Shown here piece by piece: positions 60,212-64,000 of a stretch of 64,000 bases of DNA. Source of the stretch: Polynucleobacter sp. AP-Sving-400A-A2 (GTDB lineage Bacteria; Pseudomonadota; Gammaproteobacteria; Burkholderiales; Burkholderiaceae); NCBI RefSeq assembly GCF_018688155.1, contig NZ_CP061312.1:124001-188000 (forward strand), given 5' to 3'. The notes under the pieces were generated by a model. The model did not search any database, was not told the DNA's origin, and saw only the letters and a list, made by a program, of their open reading frames with translations. Numbering within the stretch: position 1 is the first letter of the stretch; each line of letters opens with the position of its first letter. The translations under genes were made by a program, and so were the position numbers.

Positions 60212-61954
60212 ATGAAAGCTTCACAATCATTTCTCGCCACGCTAAAAGAAGCCCCTTCAGACGCTGAGGTGGTATCGCACAAACTCATGGTGCGCGCCGG
60301 TTTAATACGTAAGCTCAGCGCAGGCATTTATAACTATCTACCCTTGGGTTTAAAGTCCATTCGCAAGGTTGAAAATATTATTCGCGAAGAAATGAATCGC
60401 GCTGGTGCCATTGAGTTACTCATGCCCATGATTCAACCTGCAGAGTTATGGCAAGAGACCGGTCGCTGGGAAAAGATGGGACCAGAATTGCTCCGCATCA
60501 AAGATCGCCATGATCGCGATTTTTTAATTCAGCCAACCTCTGAAGAGGTGGTAACAGATTTAGCGCGCAACGAAATTAAGAGTTACAAACAGCTCCCAGT
60601 GAATTTTTATCAAATTCAGACCAAGTTCCGAGATGAGCGCCGTCCACGTTTTGGAATTATGCGTGGACGTGAGTTCAGCATGAAAGATGCTTACTCCTTT
60701 GATCGTGATGCTGAGGGTCTGAAGAAGTCCTATCAAATCATGTTTGATGCTTACACTCGTATTTTTAAACGTATGGGTTTGAAGTTCCGTGCGGTTACTG
60801 CAGATAACGGCGCTATCGGTGGATCGGGCAGTCAAGAGTTTCATGTGATTGCCGACACTGGTGAAGACGCCATTGTGTATTGTCCGAATTCGGACTACGC
60901 CGCTAATCTTGAGGCTGCTGAATCAGTCTCATTGATTGAGGCGCGTGGTGCTGCAACTCAGACGATGACTAAGGTAGCCACACCAGATCAAACGGACTGT
61001 GCTGATGTAGCAAAGTTTTTAAACTTGCCGATTGAGAAAACAGTGAAGTCCTTACTTTTTGCCGCCGATCAAGAAGAAGGTCCAGCAAAATTATTTATGG
61101 TGCTAGTGCGCGGTGACCACGAGCTTAATGAAATCAAGGCGAGCAAGATTCCTGGCATGACGGAGTCACGCTTTGCCAGTGAATCTGAGATCAAGCAAGC
61201 ATGTAATGCGCCAGCGGGTTATTTGGGTCCGGTTGGAGTTGCTGCTGATGTAACCGTAGTCACAGATCGTACCGTGGCTAATATGTCTGATTTTGTTTGC
61301 GGCGCTAATGATGCGGGGCATCATTTGACCGGTGTGAACTGGGGCCGTGATTTACCAGAGCCTTTGGTGATGGATTTGCGTAATGCTGTAGCGGGAGATC
61401 CTTCCCCTGATGGTAAAGGCGTGGTTGATATTTGCCGCGGCATTGAAGTGGGTCATGTATTCCAATTGGGTACGCGTTACTCTGAAGCGATGGGCTGCAC
61501 TTACTTAGATCAGCAAGGTAAAGCACAGCCAATGGTGATGGGTTGTTATGGCATTGGTGTAACTCGCTTACTAGGCGCTGCAATTGAGCAGGGCAATGAT
61601 GAGCGTGGAATCGTTTGGCCGATTTCGATGGCACCATTTGAAGTGGTGATCTGTCCAATGGGTTACGACAAGTCAGAGGCAGTGAAAGTTGCTGCCGATC
61701 AATTGCATGATGAATTAATTGCTGCTGGAGTAGATGTGGTACTCGATGACCGTGGCGAAAGACCAGGTGCGATGTTTGCTGATTGGGAACTCATTGGTGT
61801 TCCGTTCCGCGTTGTGATTGGTGATCGCGGTCTTGCAGATGCTCAAGTGGAATTTAAAGGTCGCACTGATGCTGAATCAGAAAATATCCCACTAGCAGAC
61901 ATTAAAGCAAAAGTGATTGCTGCAGTTGATGCAGCCAAGAAACTCGTTTCTTAG
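60212..61954 (+). CDS. proS: Prolyl-tRNA synthetase
   Basis: Class II enzyme of 580 residues of the bacterial type: motif 1 and 2 region ([24 protein letters not shown]), an inserted editing domain (about 225-410, including the ALDVS-like [14 protein letters not shown]), motif 3 ([13 protein letters not shown]) and the anticodon-binding domain. Divergent from rppH. It ends 19 bp before the convergent ffh stop. Confidence 0.97.
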   Translation: MKASQSFLATLKEAPSDAEVVSHKLMVRAGLIRKLSAGIYNYLPLGLKSIRKVENIIREEMNRAGAIELLMPMIQPAELWQETGRWEKMGPELLRIKDRHDRDFLIQPTSEEVVTDLARNEIKSYKQLPVNFYQIQTKFRDERRPRFGIMRGREFSMKDAYSFDRDAEGLKKSYQIMFDAYTRIFKRMGLKFRAVTADNGAIGGSGSQEFHVIADTGEDAIVYCPNSDYAANLEAAESVSLIEARGAATQTMTKVATPDQTDCADVAKFLNLPIEKTVKSLLFAADQEEGPAKLFMVLVRGDHELNEIKASKIPGMTESRFASESEIKQACNAPAGYLGPVGVAADVTVVTDRTVANMSDFVCGANDAGHHLTGVNWGRDLPEPLVMDLRNAVAGDPSPDGKGVVDICRGIEVGHVFQLGTRYSEAMGCTYLDQQGKAQPMVMGCYGIGVTRLLGAAIEQGNDERGIVWPISMAPFEVVICPMGYDKSEAVKVAADQLHDELIAAGVDVVLDDRGERPGAMFADWELIGVPFRVVIGDRGLADAQVEFKGRTDAESENIPLADIKAKVIAAVDAAKKLVS

Positions 61955-61973
61955 ATTAAACAGTTTTTAACTA

Positions 61974-63356
61974 TTATTTTTTAAAGAGTCCGCCAATACC
62001 TTTGGCGGCTCCTTTGGCTGCCATGGATGCCATGGTACGCGCCATCTTGCCGCCCTTGAATTGCTTCATCATGGTTTGCATTTGCTCAAACTGTGCCAGC
62101 AAGCGATTGACCTCTTGAACCTCGACACCTGCACCAGCTGCAATACGACGCTTGCGAGTCGCTTTTAGCAATTCAGGTTTTGCGCGCTCTTGAGGTGTCA
62201 TGCTATCGATAATGCCGCGCATACGCCTGGTCTGTTTGTCAGCAGCGCTCATATTCGTTTTGGAAGCTGCTTGTGCCATATGACTTGGTAGCTTATCCAT
62301 CAAGCTAGCCATGCCACCCATCTGTTGCATCTGTGCAAGTTGATCTCTGAAGTCACCTAGATCAAATCCACCTTTAGAAATCTTACTCGCCAGCTTTTCT
62401 GCTTTGGCAACATCCACGTTCTGTTGGGCTTGCTCAACTAGGGCAAGAATATCCCCCATGCCCAAAATACGGCTTGCCATTCTCTCGGCATCAAATGCTT
62501 CAAGGCCATCCATTTTTTCGGCAACACCAATGAATTTGAGTGGTACTCCAGTAACCTGACGCACTGAAAGTGCTGCACCACCGCGTGAATCACCATCTAG
62601 CTTGGTGAGGATCACGCCAGTAAGTGGAAGTGCCTCATGGAAAGCTTTGGCTGTGTTGACCGCATCTTGACCTAGCATGGCATCAACAACAAACAGTGTT
62701 TCAATCGGCTTGAGATTGGCATGCAAGGTTTTGATCTCTTGCATCAGCACTTCATCAATACCGAGACGACCAGCAGTGTCCACTAACAACACATCAAAAT
62801 AATGGCGGCGTGCCCAATCTAGGGCGGCAGCAGCAATTTCACTCGGCTTTTGATTAATGTTGCTTGGGAAAAATTCAGCGCCAACTTGTTTACTGACTGT
62901 TTCTAGCTGTTCGATAGCTGCAGGACGATAGACGTCACAAGAGACGGTGAGTACTTTCTTTTTCTTCTTTTCTTGCAGAAATTTGGCTAACTTACCAACT
63001 GAGGTGGTTTTTCCTGCGCCTTGTAAGCCGGCCATGAGGATGACTGCTGGTGGTTGGGTTGCTAGATTCAGCTCACCGCTTTGGGTAGCGTCACCTCGCA
63101 TGACCTGGGCCAGTTCGCGCTGAACAACGCCAACCAGCGCTTGTCCTGGGCTAAGGCTCCCAACCACTTCCTCGCCAAGGGCTTTAAATTTAATTTGCTC
63201 TAGTAAGGATTTAACTACGGGAAGCGCAACGTCCGCCTCCAGCAAGGCTAGGCGGATCTCCCGGAGCATTTCTGCAGTATTCTCTTCGGTCAGGCGGGCT
63301 TGTCCCCGCATTGTTTTAACAACACGAGATAGGCGATCGGTGAGATTCTCAAGCAT
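61974..63356 (-). CDS. ffh: Signal recognition particle protein Ffh
   Basis: SRP54 GTPase for co-translational targeting, 460 residues. The N domain precedes the G domain with GLQGAGKTTSVGKLA, VDTAGRLGID and TKLDGDSRGGAAL, and the C-terminal M domain is rich in Met and Gln (QMQQMGGMASLMDKLPSHM, RRMRGIIDSMTPQER). Divergent from a CcsA-like gene by 20 bp. Confidence 0.97.
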   Translation of the reverse strand: MLENLTDRLSRVVKTMRGQARLTEENTAEMLREIRLALLEADVALPVVKSLLEQIKFKALGEEVVGSLSPGQALVGVVQRELAQVMRGDATQSGELNLATQPPAVILMAGLQGAGKTTSVGKLAKFLQEKKKKKVLTVSCDVYRPAAIEQLETVSKQVGAEFFPSNINQKPSEIAAAALDWARRHYFDVLLVDTAGRLGIDEVLMQEIKTLHANLKPIETLFVVDAMLGQDAVNTAKAFHEALPLTGVILTKLDGDSRGGAALSVRQVTGVPLKFIGVAEKMDGLEAFDAERMASRILGMGDILALVEQAQQNVDVAKAEKLASKISKGGFDLGDFRDQLAQMQQMGGMASLMDKLPSHMAQAASKTNMSAADKQTRRMRGIIDSMTPQERAKPELLKATRKRRIAAGAGVEVQEVNRLLAQFEQMQTMMKQFKGGKMARTMASMAAKGAAKGIGGLFKK

Positions 63357-63376
63357 TTATCGATTAGACTTTCTAA

Positions 63377-64000
63377 ATGGACATTTTAGGTTACTTAGGA
63401 TCGGGATGGCTTCCCCCAGCCCTCTATTTATTTTTATTGCTCATTTTGAGCTGGAGAGCGAAGTCGGGCAATGAATTTGCCATTTCTGGCTGGCTGACAC
63501 AGGCTAGCATTTTCGTGATTTTGATATTGCATGGAATCGAATTGCATGATTCTGTCTTTACATCTCAAGGTTTTGTTTTTGGGTTTGCTCAGGACTTATC
63601 CTTGATTGCCTGGGTTGGATTGGCGTTCTATTGGTTTCAATCCTGGTTTTTGCCAATCGCTAGCTTACTTTGGATGTCAATATTATTCGCTTTATTTAGC
63701 TCCTTGCTTCCGATCTTTTTCCCAGGGGTATTAATTTCTCCAACTGCTGTTTCAGATCCCTGGTTCAAGGCTCATTTTATTGTGGCCACTATTTCAGTGG
63801 GTTTATTAAGCCTGGCAGCTATGCAGGCTATGTTGATGAGTGTTTATGATCGCGCCTTGCATCGTCAATTAGCGATTGTGCCCAATGGTCGTCTAGCCCA
63901 TTGGTTAGAAGATTTGCCGCCACTAATGACCATGGAAGGCCTGCTATTTAATTTACTCTATGTTGGTTTTGCACTCTTAACTCTGACCGTCTTCTCCGGC
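63377..64000 (+). CDS. CcsA/YpjD-like cytochrome c assembly protein, partial
   Basis: Open from the ATG at 63377 to the right edge (208 codons, no stop). The protein is strongly hydrophobic with about six spans and a Trp-rich stretch typical of the CcmC/CcsA superfamily; HGIELH and the DPWFKAHFIVATISVGLLSLAAMQA stretch fit the YpjD branch. YpjD-like genes often follow ffh. The C-terminal part is outside the window. Confidence 0.8.
   Translation, partial: MDILGYLGSGWLPPALYLFLLLILSWRAKSGNEFAISGWLTQASIFVILILHGIELHDSVFTSQGFVFGFAQDLSLIAWVGLAFYWFQSWFLPIASLLWMSILFALFSSLLPIFFPGVLISPTAVSDPWFKAHFIVATISVGLLSLAAMQAMLMSVYDRALHRQLAIVPNGRLAHWLEDLPPLMTMEGLLFNLLYVGFALLTLTVFSG

Noticed and set aside
1..64000. 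tRNA, rRNA, CRISPR arrays, insertion sequences, integrases and phage genes
   Set aside because: All gaps are short and were read through; none shows tRNA-like folds, spaced repeats, transposase motifs or attachment repeats.

Overview
The window looks like chromosomal core sequence of a small-genome, moderate-GC betaproteobacterium of the Burkholderiaceae, most probably Polynucleobacter or a close relative. Supporting signs are a complete Gram-negative division and cell-wall cluster with a meso-diaminopimelate type MurE, a peroxiredoxin between ftsZ and lpxC, the pilB-pilC-pilD-coaE-zapD order, a MurD with an internal basic insertion, and very tight gene packing. The genus is inferred from gene content and was not checked against a database. 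I found no tRNA, rRNA, CRISPR array, insertion sequence or prophage, and no gene-free stretch longer than about 275 bp.

Layout. 1-3 kb (minus): ubiquinone-type hydroxylase, dsbC and a truncated M61 peptidase. 3-5.2 kb: ychF, a winged-helix regulator and an orphan membrane protein. 5.2-9.8 kb (minus): rpe-trpE-trpG-trpD-trpC. 9.9-13.6 kb: apaG, mltA, a crotonase and an M20 amidohydrolase. 13.6-18.7 kb: bioA-bioF-bioD divergent from bioB-coq7. 18.9-38 kb: an unbroken dcw cluster (mraZ rsmH ftsL ftsI murE murF mraY murD ftsW murG murC ddl ftsQ ftsA ftsZ), then a peroxiredoxin and lpxC. 38-43.9 kb: DciA-like gene, secA, argJ, a DUF815 ATPase and a Nudix gene. 43.9-49.2 kb (minus): corC-like gene, pilB-, pilC- and pilD-like genes, coaE, zapD. 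49.3-55.3 kb: ogt, a squalene-synthase-like gene, a sodium:solute symporter, a ketopantoate-reductase-like gene, a FAH hydrolase and a GrdB-like protein. 55.3-64 kb: ispB, rplU-rpmA, obg, proB, a CNP1-like lipoprotein, rppH, proS, ffh and the start of a CcsA-like gene.

Working together: most genes serve envelope growth and division, amino-acid or cofactor synthesis (Trp, Arg, Pro, biotin, CoA, ubiquinone) and translation or protein export. Nearly all co-directional neighbours overlap by 1-17 bp, which suggests translational coupling. Four convergent pairs interlock their stop codons in a single TTAR tetranucleotide.

The least ordinary parts are: the short GrdB-like protein whose CxxC aligns with the selenocysteine motif of clostridial glycine reductase; the reduced pilB/C/D set, in which every protein lacks its usual N-terminal domain; a hairpin terminator that ends a few bases before the obg start codon and holds the only Shine-Dalgarno-like bases; a GC-rich structured element between ftsZ and the peroxiredoxin gene; a palindrome upstream of the mraZ promoter; and a possible 37-residue membrane protein divergent from and overlapping mltA.
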